Assembly (NCBI GenBank): GCA_959602875.1
Contig: CAUGVQ010000091.1
Location: 1 to 8,371, forward strand
DNA from: an uncultured Collinsella sp.
Lineage (GTDB): Bacteria > Actinomycetota > Coriobacteriia > Coriobacteriales > Coriobacteriaceae
DNA length: 8,371 nt
Reading direction: 5' to 3'
The translations under genes and the position numbers were made by a program. This document shows, in pieces, positions 1 to 6,554 of the stretch. The notes under the pieces were generated by a model. That model was given only the letters and a program-made list of their open reading frames with translations. It was not told the origin of the DNA and did no database searches. How positions within the stretch are numbered: position 1 is the stretch's first letter; each line of letters opens with the position of its first letter.

Positions 1-673
1 CGGTTGCGGGCACCTTATCGAGGTTCGCCATAACCTCGACCTGAAGGTGCCCGTGGTCGAGGACCCAGCGCTCGCAGGCAAGGTCGTCGGCTTCGACGGC
101 AAGGTAGGACGCGTCGGTGTCAAAGGTCTCGTGACCGTTCATCTGGATGTGGCGCTCCTCGTAGAGGAACTGAAGCGCCGGCAGAGACCAGCCGGGGCAG
201 TGCTCGCCGCCCTCGGCATCGAAGTTGTTGAGGGCAGCGTTATCCGGCCAGCGATGGTACCAGTCGGTGCGCAGTGCCACGAAGGCGCCCTCGGGGATGC
301 GGCCGTGCTCGGCCTCCCATGCCTCGATATCCTCCACGGTCACTGCAACATCGGGACCCTCGGCGGCGATCTTGGACGTGAGGTCGATCACGCAGAGGGG
401 CATGGCCATCTTATCGACGCCAAACGCCTCGGAGCCGACCTTGCCCGGGGTGAAGTGGCTCGGGAAGTCCACGTGCGTGCCAAACTGACCAGGGAACTTA
501 TAGGTGTGGATGCGGCAGGAGAGCATCTCCTCGTCGTAGTCAAAGACGGTGCGGCAGAGCTCGACCGACCCCTCCGGAATGCCCGCCCAGTAGGGGCTCT
601 CGTTGGTGAGCGGATGGGTGAGGTCGACCCAGGTTGCAGATTGCAGCTTCTCGAGTTCAGGCCAAAGGCTCAT
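1..673 (-). CDS. Cyclase-family metal-dependent hydrolase (kynurenine formamidase-like fold), C-terminus cut by window edge
   Basis: The first 224 residues are visible; the C-terminus lies beyond the left edge. ATG at 673-671 follows AAGGGG about 5 bases upstream. Residues 17-21 (VDLTH) match the start of the cyclase/kynurenine formamidase family (PF04199), and residues 65-74 read GTHVDFPSHF, the family's metal-binding signature. H67 and D69 are expected metal ligands; the His usually four residues before H67 is Gln here (Q63). A second conserved patch, GHETFDTDAS, lies at 180-189. Members hydrolyse amide, ester or lactam bonds on small molecules in the cytoplasm; kynurenine formamidase is the best known, but no tryptophan-catabolism gene is nearby and the substrate cannot be assigned. 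No signal peptide is seen. It lies 131 bases downstream of the HD gene on the same strand and probably has its own promoter. Family assignment is firm; function is open. Confidence 0.88.
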   Translation of the reverse strand, partial: MSLWPELEKLQSATWVDLTHPLTNESPYWAGIPEGSVELCRTVFDYDEEMLSCRIHTYKFPGQFGTHVDFPSHFTPGKVGSEAFGVDKMAMPLCVIDLTSKIAAEGPDVAVTVEDIEAWEAEHGRIPEGAFVALRTDWYHRWPDNAALNNFDAEGGEHCPGWSLPALQFLYEERHIQMNGHETFDTDASYLAVEADDLACERWVLDHGHLQVEVMANLDKVPAT

Positions 674-718
674 GGGGTCCCCTTTCTCGGGCGGTTGCGG
701 ATAGAGCCGGGTGTACCC

Positions 719-724
719 ATGATA
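719..724 (-). promoter_or_regulatory. Possible -10 box for the cyclase gene
   Basis: TATCAT on the minus strand, about 45 bases before the cyclase start codon, resembles a sigma-70 -10 element. No good -35 box lies 16-18 bases upstream, so this is weak. Confidence 0.22.
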
Positions 725-760
725 TGCTTTCATCTTGCTGGTATCGCTGCGGGCGGATGG

Positions 761-796
761 AAATTAACACGACAAGGGCGCTCTTTGTGTCGCTTT
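761..796 (-). terminator. Weak terminator-like hairpin after the HD gene
   Basis: Just downstream of the HD gene's stop, the minus strand can pair CGAC...AAG with CTTGTCG (a three-base bulge on one side). TGTTAATTT follows, a partial T-tract. The stem is short and imperfect, so termination here is an inference. Confidence 0.28.
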
Positions 797-804
797 GCTT
801 GTGG

Positions 805-1704
805 CTAGATTTGCTCGTCCACCCAAGCGCGCAGGTGTCCGTCCATCCGATTCATGAGCTGCGCCGTCGCCCGGTTGGTGAAGGGGCGTCCGATGCCAAA
901 GGGCCTCTCAAAGGGCTGAAAGATGAAGCCCTGGTCGAGTGCGATCTCGAGACTTGCGGGATAGACGAGTTCGTAGGTGAAGCAGGCGAGGGCAACGAGG
1001 TAGTCCGCCGGCTCGGTACGCTCGTCGCGCCGCACGCAGCGGTGCTCAAAGAACGCATCCTCGGTGGCGGGTGAGACGGCGCTGGCGAGAAGCTCGTCCT
1101 CTGTGATGCCGAGGACGGTCTGGACGTCGTCGGTGCAGGTGACGCGCAGGATGTCTATCTTGTCCGCATCGCGTACGACGTCGCAGACGGCGCGGGTGCG
1201 CATGTCAAGTTCATTGGGCAAGCGGAAGGCGCTGTGATAGCCCACGGCGGCGCGGATGAGGGCGCTCGCGGCAGGGTCTGAGGCGGCCTCGGGGGCAAAC
1301 GCCGCGAGTGCACCCGCCTCGTGCGCATGCGCTGAGAAGGCGTCGTCGTCCGCGCGGGTCGCGGCCACGACGTTTACAAGCGCCGGGTCATCCAGGTGGC
1401 TGGCACCCTCAAAGAGCACGTCTACGCCGATGGCGGCATGGTCTGCCGAGGCGCGGTCGTTAAAGGTGCCCCAGCGCCTCAGCTGCTCAAAGCGACCGAT
1501 ATCGTGTAAAAGGCCGGCGAGCCAGCAGAGGTCGATACCCGCCGGCGTAAAGCCCTGGGCACGCGCAATCTCCTCGGCAAGTTCCGCAACGCGCAGGGTG
1601 TGCTCGATCTTGAGCGCCACGCGCGGGTTGCTCGCATCGTAGGGCGCCACATAGGCGTCAAACGCTGCTCGCGCCTTTGCGCGGTCGATTTCCAATGGTG
1701 CCAT
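805..1704 (-). CDS. HD-domain metal-dependent phosphohydrolase
   Basis: Encodes 299 residues. The open frame extends to a TTG at 1719, but that codon overlaps a GAGG Shine-Dalgarno (1717-1714) placed nine bases before the ATG at 1704, so the ATG is chosen. The HD superfamily pattern is clear: H35 in KIEHTLRV, H67-D68 in LLHDIGRF, H89 in ADHAAIG, H157 in GYHSAF and D179 in RDADKID, together able to bind one or two divalent metals. Family members hydrolyse phosphate mono- or diesters, including nucleotides and cyclic nucleotides; the substrate here is unknown. There is no signal peptide or membrane segment, so it should be cytosolic. No sensor or synthetase domain is fused: the C-terminal 100 residues are helical-looking and unassigned. 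It lies between the serpin and the cyclase, with gaps of 125-140 bases, so it is probably transcribed alone. Confidence 0.86.
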   Translation of the reverse strand: MAPLEIDRAKARAAFDAYVAPYDASNPRVALKIEHTLRVAELAEEIARAQGFTPAGIDLCWLAGLLHDIGRFEQLRRWGTFNDRASADHAAIGVDVLFEGASHLDDPALVNVVAATRADDDAFSAHAHEAGALAAFAPEAASDPAASALIRAAVGYHSAFRLPNELDMRTRAVCDVVRDADKIDILRVTCTDDVQTVLGITEDELLASAVSPATEDAFFEHRCVRRDERTEPADYLVALACFTYELVYPASLEIALDQGFIFQPFERPFGIGRPFTNRATAQLMNRMDGHLRAWVDEQI

Positions 1705-1748
1705 GGTTTGCGGCCTCAATTCTGGACAAAGGGAAGCTGGTTAGATGT

Positions 1749-1776
1749 TTTATCCAGTTTGCCCGGAAACTGGTAA
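1749..1776 (-). promoter_or_regulatory. Candidate promoter for the HD gene
   Basis: On the minus strand TTACCA (complement of 1771-1776) and GATAAA (complement of 1749-1754) are 16 bases apart and each match the -35/-10 consensus at four of six positions. The expected transcript start lies about 38 bases before the ATG. The -35 sits inside an inverted repeat. Confidence 0.35.
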
Positions 1777-1794
1777 GAACTTTTTACCAGTTCT
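1754..1794. repeat. Overlapping inverted repeats upstream of the HD gene
   Basis: Three related half-sites lie in 41 bases. CCAGTTT (1754-1760) pairs with AAACTGG (1767-1773). AACTGGTAA (1768-1776) pairs perfectly with TTACCAGTT (1784-1792). AGAACT (1776-1781) pairs with AGTTCT (1789-1794). The pairings share bases, so as RNA they exclude one another; as DNA they look like a repeated operator half-site overlapping the candidate promoter. Confidence 0.6.
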
Positions 1795-1813
1795 GTGAAG
1801 ACATGATTAGCTG

Positions 1814-1845
1814 AGAAGCTTGTTTTTTGCTTCTGCGGATTCCGC
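1814..1845 (-). terminator. Weak tandem stem-loops after the serpin stop codon
   Basis: Immediately after the serpin stop codon, GCGGA/TCCGC (1835-1845) and then AGAAGC/GCTTCT (1814-1834, 9-base A-rich loop) form two short inverted repeats. No T-tract follows on the minus strand, so termination is uncertain. Confidence 0.3.
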
Positions 1846-3248
1846 TATGCACTTGGCATCGCCAACATGGTGCCCGCAAAGACCGGCGTGCGCAGCTGAT
1901 TGTCGATAATGAGGTAGGCGAAGGGCCGGTCGAGGATAACGTCGTAGACAACCGGCTCGTCGAGCGGCGCCGAGGCGCCCGCCTCCAGACCGATAGAGGT
2001 TGCCGCGGCGGCGCGCGTGCCCTCCTCGTTCACGTCGATAAAAGTCTTGTGCAGCACCTGCCCGATATAGAGCGGCCCGTCCTCGTCGGTGCCCATGGGG
2101 GTGAAGTCGGCGAGCTCGGGGTCAAAGGCCACGTTCAGGCCGAGTGTGCGCAGCACGTCGGTGAGCTCGGTGCCGTACTCGAGTTTGAACTTGGGCAGGC
2201 CGGCGTTGACCTCGGCGTTCACGACCGGATGGAGGAGCGCCTCGAGCGCAGGGCCGTCGAGTGCGGCAACGGCGTCGGCAAGTAGGACGCCCTCGCGCGG
2301 CAAGAGGCCCACAAAGGCGTAGCGGTAGTCGGCGTAGGGCTTAATGAAACCTTGGAGCTGCTCATTCTCCACGTAGGTTCCCTCATGCGAGCGCATCATT
2401 CGCACCGTTTGCTCGGCGCCATCCTCGCACGTGAAAACGTCGTCCTCCACATCCGCGTCCTCATATGGTTCCTCCCAGGCGTCCTCAAAAGCGAGTGCGT
2501 TTACGAGGTAGAGCCGGGCTGCGTCGGGGATTTCGCTGATGAGCTGCTCAATCATATGGTCGGTATGTTTGTCCACCCAGGCGTTGATATCGTTGACGGT
2601 GGTTGCGTCAAAAGGCGCCGAGAACACGCTTGCGTCGAGCTCGTTCGCGCAGGTGGCAAGGTAGTCGTCGCGCACCTCGAGCGAGTCGGTTTCGCGGATC
2701 CAGATGGAGTCTGCCAGGTGGAGTGATGCCGTTGTGCCGCCTTCGTTATCCTCCTCGCCGTCGAGCTCGGTGCCCCACAGGTCGCCGGTCTCAAGATAGC
2801 GCGCATAGGTGCCCAGATAGGAATTGAGCTCGTCGGTGCCAAGGCCGGTTACCGCGGCGAGTTCGTCGTGCGTGGTGCCTGCGGCGCCGTTTTGCGCGAG
2901 TGCGAGCGCATAGAGGATCGAAAGGGGAGAGATGAAGGTGTTGGCGCGCTCGTCCTTTGCACGGTCGGCCTGCGAGCAGGTGCGGAGCAGATTTGCCGTA
3001 AGCGCGTACGATGCCGACAGCGCCTGCTCGTCTGTCAGGATGGTATAGGGGTCCTCGCCGCTGATTGAGAAGGAAGCCGCTTCGCGCGCAGGCTCGGTGA
3101 GGTCGGTTGCGGTGAGCGCAAGCGCGCCGTCTGTGTTGTCGCAGCCGGCAAGAGCCACCGGTGCCACCGCTGCGGTCCCCAGAAGCGCGGCGAGCCCCAT
3201 CATCGAGCGGCGAGAGAGCGCAGGGTCAACAAGGTCGTTCGTACGCAT
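1845..3248 (-). CDS. Serpin-family protease inhibitor, predicted Tat-exported lipoprotein
   Basis: Encodes 467 residues. An upstream in-frame ATG at 3284 exists, but AAGGAGG sits five bases before the ATG at 3248, which is chosen. The N-terminus has twin arginines (SRRSMMG, 12-18), a hydrophobic stretch (19-34) and a lipobox LAGC ending at C36, predicting Tat export and lipid anchoring outside the membrane. The serpin fold follows: FISPLSI (105-111), NALAFEDAWE (250-259), PKFKLEY (352-358), LGLNVAFDPELADFTPM (369-385) and the C-terminal signature DRPFAYLIID (440-449). The reactive-loop hinge NEEGTRAAAAT (407-417) has the small residues typical of inhibitory serpins, which trap serine or cysteine proteases after loop cleavage. 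Numbering from the hinge puts P1 at G424, but the loop is about seven residues longer than in alpha-1-antitrypsin, so P1 is uncertain. The acidic linker before the fold probably lifts it off the membrane. Target protease is unknown. Confidence 0.93.
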   Translation of the reverse strand: MRTNDLVDPALSRRSMMGLAALLGTAAVAPVALAGCDNTDGALALTATDLTEPAREAASFSISGEDPYTILTDEQALSASYALTANLLRTCSQADRAKDERANTFISPLSILYALALAQNGAAGTTHDELAAVTGLGTDELNSYLGTYARYLETGDLWGTELDGEEDNEGGTTASLHLADSIWIRETDSLEVRDDYLATCANELDASVFSAPFDATTVNDINAWVDKHTDHMIEQLISEIPDAARLYLVNALAFEDAWEEPYEDADVEDDVFTCEDGAEQTVRMMRSHEGTYVENEQLQGFIKPYADYRYAFVGLLPREGVLLADAVAALDGPALEALLHPVVNAEVNAGLPKFKLEYGTELTDVLRTLGLNVAFDPELADFTPMGTDEDGPLYIGQVLHKTFIDVNEEGTRAAAATSIGLEAGASAPLDEPVVYDVILDRPFAYLIIDNQLRTPVFAGTMLAMPSA

Positions 3249-3282
3249 GGCGGCCTCCTTCTGGTCGGAGCGCGTTTTTCCC

Positions 3283-3288
3283 ATTGTA
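3283..3288 (-). promoter_or_regulatory. Likely -10 box of the serpin promoter
   Basis: TACAAT on the minus strand (five of six matches to TATAAT) lies 34 bases before the serpin start codon, giving a short leader of about 28 bases. No strong -35 is present at 17 bases, so an activator or weak constitutive expression is possible. Confidence 0.4.
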
Positions 3289-3334
3289 CCCCGTGCGACG
3301 CAGGGGATTTGCCGTTCGCGAGCTAATTAGGGGG

Positions 3335-3352
3335 CACGTGGGAATACTTCCC
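3335..3352. repeat. Palindromes in the divergent serpin/membrane-protein gap
   Basis: CACGTG (3335-3340) abuts GGGAA-TAC-TTCCC (3340-3352), a perfect 5-base inverted repeat, in the 141-base gap between divergent genes. It could be a binding site affecting either gene, but such short palindromes arise by chance. Confidence 0.3.
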
Positions 3353-3389
3353 GTAAAGCCATCGCCGACGAGAAAAGGGTGGTGCCGCT

Positions 3390-3677
3390 ATGATTCCCGA
3401 GATTGTCCTATTGATTTCTGCAATCGCTGTGGTTATCAGCGCGCTGTGTGCATTGCGGGGCGGGCTTCCCAGGGCCGCTCTCGCCGCTCAGGGTGTGATA
3501 TGCGCGATGGTCCCTACGCTCATCATTGCCGATCTCAACCGTATGGCGCAAATCCCCGATTTTCAGGGGATGATTGACGTGCTGCCCGCATGGCTTTGGG
3601 GCTGCATCATCCTCATTGCCATTGTTGTCGTGTTAGATGTTGTGGCTGCCGTTCGCGAGCGTCGGAACAGCTGCTAG
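3390..3677 (+). CDS. Small integral membrane protein of unknown function
   Basis: Encodes 95 residues. The ATG follows GGGTGG about seven bases upstream. I do not recognise the family. Three hydrophobic segments can be drawn: about 2-22, 27-47 and 65-87. They are separated by a short basic loop (R23, R28) and a polar loop at 48-64 (ADLNRMAQIPDFQGMID). The C-terminal tail RERRNSC is positively charged and probably cytoplasmic, as is the first loop by the positive-inside rule. No catalytic motif is visible. It is transcribed away from the serpin and converges on the ABC membrane gene, so it is a single-gene unit. The divergent arrangement could mean shared control with the serpin, but nothing in its sequence shows a functional link. 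The reading frame, start signal and hydrophobic pattern support a real gene. Confidence 0.72.
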   Translation: MIPEIVLLISAIAVVISALCALRGGLPRAALAAQGVICAMVPTLIIADLNRMAQIPDFQGMIDVLPAWLWGCIILIAIVVVLDVVAAVRERRNSC

Positions 3678-3679
3678 GC

Positions 3680-3699
3680 TGTTCACCCTATGCTGAACA
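3680..3699. terminator. Short hairpin after the small membrane-protein gene
   Basis: TGTTCA (3680-3685) and TGAACA (3694-3699) form a 6-base stem with an 8-base loop, starting three bases after the stop codon. There is no T-tract, so it is a weak terminator candidate. Confidence 0.28.
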
Positions 3700-3733
3700 C
3701 GGTTTAGCCCGTCTCAAGGTTTTGCTTGCCAGG

Positions 3734-3747
3734 CTGAGAGCTCTCAG
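3734..3747. repeat. 14-base perfect palindrome between convergent genes
   Basis: CTGAGAG followed directly by CTCTCAG is a gapless perfect palindrome in the 90-base gap between two convergent genes. It may help bidirectional termination, although neither strand carries a T-run after it; a protein-binding site is the alternative. Confidence 0.45.
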
Positions 3748-3767
3748 GCGTTGGGCGGCTGTGTGGC

Positions 3768-5360
3768 TCAACGCAGCTGCGTCACCGCAAGGGTGGCGGT
3801 GGCGACGGTGCCGATCCAGAATGCAAGAGGGACGGCGTTAGGCATGAGTGCCGAGGCGGCAGCGACCACGACGGCGAGGATCGCTGTCGCCGATTCGCAG
3901 GTGAGGCGCACGCGCCTGGGCATGAGGTCGGCTACGTCGAGGGCGCCGATGCAGGCAAATGAGACGTCAAGTGCGATGGCGCATAGAACGAAATCAATGA
4001 CCTTATCAGTGGATGCCCCCAGCGCTTCCATGCAGAGACCTACGGCGATCGAGGAGAACATGGCGACAATAAGGTCCGGTAGTACGTCCCAGGCGAAGAG
4101 CACCTGAGTTGACACGGGTAGATGCTCTCGGAAGAAGCGGTTCCTCATATCTGCGATAAAGACGCGGGCGAGCGTTCGGGGCGCATCCGAACTGTTGATG
4201 GCAAGGAGAATCCAGCTTGCCGCGCCGAGTATGCGCGCTCCCGTCTCACCGCCGAGTATTGCGGCTGTTGTACTTGCTTGCGCGAGCGTGCCGGATAGCA
4301 ACGCGGCTCCCAGCGGTGCGATGAGGGCGCCGGCGGCAATGAGGGCGGGTATTGCCTCAAAATGTCGAATAAGCGAGATTGACGAGCGCGCAAGGACGGC
4401 GAGCGAACCTTGGGCTCGAGGCATGCGGATACGCGGCGACCGACGCGCCTCTCGATGACTTTTGGTAAGAGCTCGGTACGCCTTGGGGTTGTATACCGCC
4501 ATGCGCCGCACCGCGTAGAGCGAGGCGTCAGTCGCAGCCTCTCTGGAGAGTGCGACAGGGGAGAGCATGCGGGCGGCGACGATGGCGGATAGAACTGTTG
4601 CGAGAAAGAATGTACCCGCACCGAGCAGGGGCACAAGGTTTCCACGCAGCAGGTTGAGCGCGACGCTCTGGTACGTGGGAAACAACGCCGCGGCGACGCA
4701 GACAAGGGCCGTCGCTCCGATAAGGACGGCGATTGCGAGCGCAGAGCGTCTCGCGCGTCCCAGGCGCAGGCGCGCTATCCCTACCACCCATGCGATGGCA
4801 TATGCTGCAGAGTATGCAAGGCCCAGGGCAGAGCCATAGAGAAGACAGCTGTGGAGTGTGGGGGCATCGCCTGCTGAAGCTAAGGCAAAGGCGGCGACAA
4901 GATAGCCTGTACATGTGAATACAGTCGCGCGGACAACAATACGCTTTGCAAGCTCGATGGCGCTCCACGAGATGATGGAGATAGGCTGCTGCGTGAGCCA
5001 GACAACATCGGGTGGTGATGGGATCCAAGGGGCGCGCCACGCCGCGCGTACTGTCCATGCTGCAGCGGCGGTGGCGGGAAGCGCAAGCGCCGCGCCGGCA
5101 ATCAAACGGCCCAAGTCTGCCAGCAACGCTGCCTCTTCGGGGCCCGATGCCTGCGCCGCACCAACGACAAGACCGAGGATCCATAGCCAGCAGGCAGCGA
5201 CCGCCGCTCCCACAATCACAACGAGATACGCAAGGTAGGCGCGCTCGGCGACATCGCGCGCCTCGTCGAGGTCCGTCCCCGCGGCCCAGAGCCAAAAGTT
5301 GAGCTCAGCACGCAGGTGCTTTGCTTCAAGCCATAATAGCGCGGGAAGTTCGAAGGACAT
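3768..5360 (-). CDS. ABC exporter membrane subunit, ~12 predicted membrane segments
   Basis: Encodes 530 residues. The frame is open to 5483, but that extension overlaps the ATPase gene. ATG at 5360 has GAGG five bases upstream and lies ten bases after the ATPase stop, so it is chosen. The protein is strongly hydrophobic with about 12 possible membrane helices in two blocks: roughly 42-66, 82-103, 145-163, 170-195, 205-227 and 243-262, then 335-357, 373-388, 420-445, 455-476, 490-505 and 508-526. A basic cytoplasmic loop lies at 284-317 (several Arg/Lys, NPKAYRALTKSHREARR). The N-terminal helix-rich stretch LLWLEAKHLRAE and the segment SPPDVVWLTQQP (115-126) resemble ABC-2-like exporter permeases, where such segments contact the ATPase; this is inference from likeness. 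Its role as the transport channel follows mainly from tight coupling to the ATPase. Substrate is unknown. Confidence 0.8.
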   Translation of the reverse strand: MSFELPALLWLEAKHLRAELNFWLWAAGTDLDEARDVAERAYLAYLVVIVGAAVAACWLWILGLVVGAAQASGPEEAALLADLGRLIAGAALALPATAAAAWTVRAAWRAPWIPSPPDVVWLTQQPISIISWSAIELAKRIVVRATVFTCTGYLVAAFALASAGDAPTLHSCLLYGSALGLAYSAAYAIAWVVGIARLRLGRARRSALAIAVLIGATALVCVAAALFPTYQSVALNLLRGNLVPLLGAGTFFLATVLSAIVAARMLSPVALSREAATDASLYAVRRMAVYNPKAYRALTKSHREARRSPRIRMPRAQGSLAVLARSSISLIRHFEAIPALIAAGALIAPLGAALLSGTLAQASTTAAILGGETGARILGAASWILLAINSSDAPRTLARVFIADMRNRFFREHLPVSTQVLFAWDVLPDLIVAMFSSIAVGLCMEALGASTDKVIDFVLCAIALDVSFACIGALDVADLMPRRVRLTCESATAILAVVVAAASALMPNAVPLAFWIGTVATATLAVTQLR

Positions 5361-5370
5361 GAGGACCTCG

Positions 5371-6072
5371 TTATCTTTCAGCGTGCGCGGCGTCGCTGTG
5401 CTCGCTGACGGCAAAGGGCCCATTCGGGGCATCGCATGTCGAGAGGGTTCCGTTGTCAAGCTTGAGTATGCGCGTGGGCACAATGGTTTCGAGCTCGTGA
5501 TGGCAGCTCATAAGCACGGTGCAGCCCGTGCCTGCGATGCGGGCAATCTCGTCCTCCAAGATTGTGGCGGAGGCGGGGTCGAGCGGACCGGTGGGTTCAT
5601 CAAGCAGAAGGCAGGCGGGTTCGAGCGCCAGCGCGAGCAAGCAGGCGAGCTTTTGGCGCATGCCGCGGGAGAAGGTCTGAGGATATTGATCGCAATAGGA
5701 CGCGATACCAAAGCGCTCGAGCAGCCGGTCTGCCTCATCCCAACGCGCGTCTTTCCAGCGATTGGCTCGACCAAGCAGCTCTACGTGTTCGTAGGCGGTG
5801 AGGTCGTCGTAGAAAGCGGGCACGTCCGCCACAAATGCCATGCGGCTGCGCTTCTCAGGGCTCAACTTTTCAAGTGTCGTTCCCTCAAAGGCGATCTCAC
5901 CAGCGCGCAGACGCTCCCATCCGGCAAGGCAGCGCAGAAGCGTTGATTTACCGGCACCGTTCTCGCCAACAAGAAGCACCACCTCACCCGGTTCGAGTGC
6001 GAGTGAGACGTGCTCCCACACGTTGGTGCGTCCGTAACCGAACGCGATGTCACGTGCCTCGAGGATGCCCAT
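5371..6072 (-). CDS. ABC transporter ATP-binding protein, ABC-2 exporter type
   Basis: Encodes 233 residues. ATG at 6072 follows AGGGGG about five bases upstream. All main ABC ATPase motifs are visible: Walker A GENGAGKST (36-44), signature FSRGMRQK (134-141, a SRGM variant of SGGQ), Walker B CLLLDEP (154-160), D-loop GPLD (162-165) and H-loop SCHHE (189-193). The Q-loop region reads FVADVPAFYDDLTAYEHV (80-97): the usual Gln is absent and Asp/Val occupy the site, as in many ATPases of the ABC-2-like export group. It hydrolyses ATP at the inner membrane face to drive the partner encoded immediately downstream; one copy per half-transporter is expected. There is no solute-binding protein gene, which argues for export over uptake. 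Substrate could be a peptide, lipid or drug; no biosynthetic or sensor gene nearby narrows this. The upstream gap carries a candidate promoter. Confidence 0.93.
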   Translation of the reverse strand: MGILEARDIAFGYGRTNVWEHVSLALEPGEVVLLVGENGAGKSTLLRCLAGWERLRAGEIAFEGTTLEKLSPEKRSRMAFVADVPAFYDDLTAYEHVELLGRANRWKDARWDEADRLLERFGIASYCDQYPQTFSRGMRQKLACLLALALEPACLLLDEPTGPLDPASATILEDEIARIAGTGCTVLMSCHHELETIVPTRILKLDNGTLSTCDAPNGPFAVSEHSDAAHAER

Positions 6073-6105
6073 CGCTGCCCCCTATCCCGAGGTTGATATG
6101 GGGAG

Positions 6106-6133
6106 ATGATACTCCTGTTTTCTGGCCTGTTGA
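6106..6133 (-). promoter_or_regulatory. Candidate promoter of the ABC operon
   Basis: On the minus strand TCAACA (complement of 6128-6133) and TATCAT (complement of 6106-6111) are 16 bases apart. Each matches consensus at four to five positions, about 34 bases before the ATPase start codon. Confidence 0.38.
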
Positions 6134-6192
6134 GATGAATCTAGCTGTTAAATAATCACGTCAGGAGCGGTAGCGAGCAGTACATGGTATTT

Positions 6193-6224
6193 TATCAAGT
6201 ATCAAATATGGGACCTGATACAAT
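6193..6224 (+). promoter_or_regulatory. Toxin-antitoxin promoter with operator-like repeats
   Basis: TGATACAAT (6216-6224) is an extended -10 (TG-N-TACAAT), which can work without a good -35; none is seen. GTATCA (6199-6204) and TGATAC (6216-6221) form an inverted repeat with an 11-base spacer covering the -10, and TATCAA repeats at 6193 and 6200. Toxin-antitoxin pairs are commonly self-repressed by the antitoxin or complex binding such repeats; that role is inferred here. Confidence 0.55.
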
Positions 6225-6263
6225 ACGTTAAAGAGTGTTCTAAGGCATACCGAGGAGTTGGAA

Positions 6264-6554
6264 ATGGCTGCCATTTTTTCTTCCGCTGCGCTTAAGACGC
6301 GTCAACGCGAGATTAAAGATGAGGCGCAGAAGCAGGTCGTGCACATCACGGAGAACGGTAACGCTGCGTTTGTCTTCTGCTCTGAGGAGGTCTTCGAGAG
6401 CGAGATTCGCCGTGCAGCGGAGAACGCCGCATACGAGGAGCGCATGCGTGCCGTATTGGAGCGTGGACGAGGCGATTACGCCACAGGACGTTATATTGAG
6501 GGAACAGCCTCTGCGTTGGAAGAAATCGAACGGAGGGCGGCTGCCCGTGTCTAG
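6264..6554 (+). CDS. Type II antitoxin, Phd/YefM-like
   Basis: Encodes 96 residues. A TTG at 6258 is in frame, but GAGGAG at 6252-6257 lies six bases before the ATG at 6264, which is chosen. The N-terminal half, especially VVHITENGNAAFVFCSEEVF (25-44), matches the Phd/YefM pattern of a strand reading iT-nG-p-aV followed by a helix beginning s-eeye; this part dimerises and binds operator DNA. The C-terminal half is charged, with GRGDYATGRYIEG (68-80) and a terminal Glu/Arg-rich helix, as expected for the segment that wraps and neutralises the toxin. It comes first in the pair and its last bases overlap the toxin start, fitting translational coupling. It probably represses its own promoter through the repeats just upstream. 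The family call is by pattern; some divergence from typical Phd sequence is evident. Confidence 0.82.
   Translation: MAAIFSSAALKTRQREIKDEAQKQVVHITENGNAAFVFCSEEVFESEIRRAAENAAYEERMRAVLERGRGDYATGRYIEGTASALEEIERRAAARV

Noticed and set aside
47..808. Long plus-strand open frame opposite the cyclase gene
   Set aside because: It is the antisense shadow of a gene with a clear family motif on the minus strand; its own translation has no recognisable domain.
3249..3284. Twelve-residue upstream extension of the serpin
   Set aside because: The extension contains the AAGGAGG ribosome site of the ATG at 3248 and lies at the expected transcript start, so translation from 3284 is unlikely.
5361..5483. N-terminal extension of the ABC membrane subunit
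   Set aside because: The extra 41 residues overlap the ATPase 3' end and lack membrane character; the ATG at 5360 has a GAGG site at good spacing.
5299..5946. Plus-strand open frame opposite the ABC ATPase
   Set aside because: Overlaps a gene with all ABC motifs on the other strand and shows no family features; typical of high-GC antisense frames.
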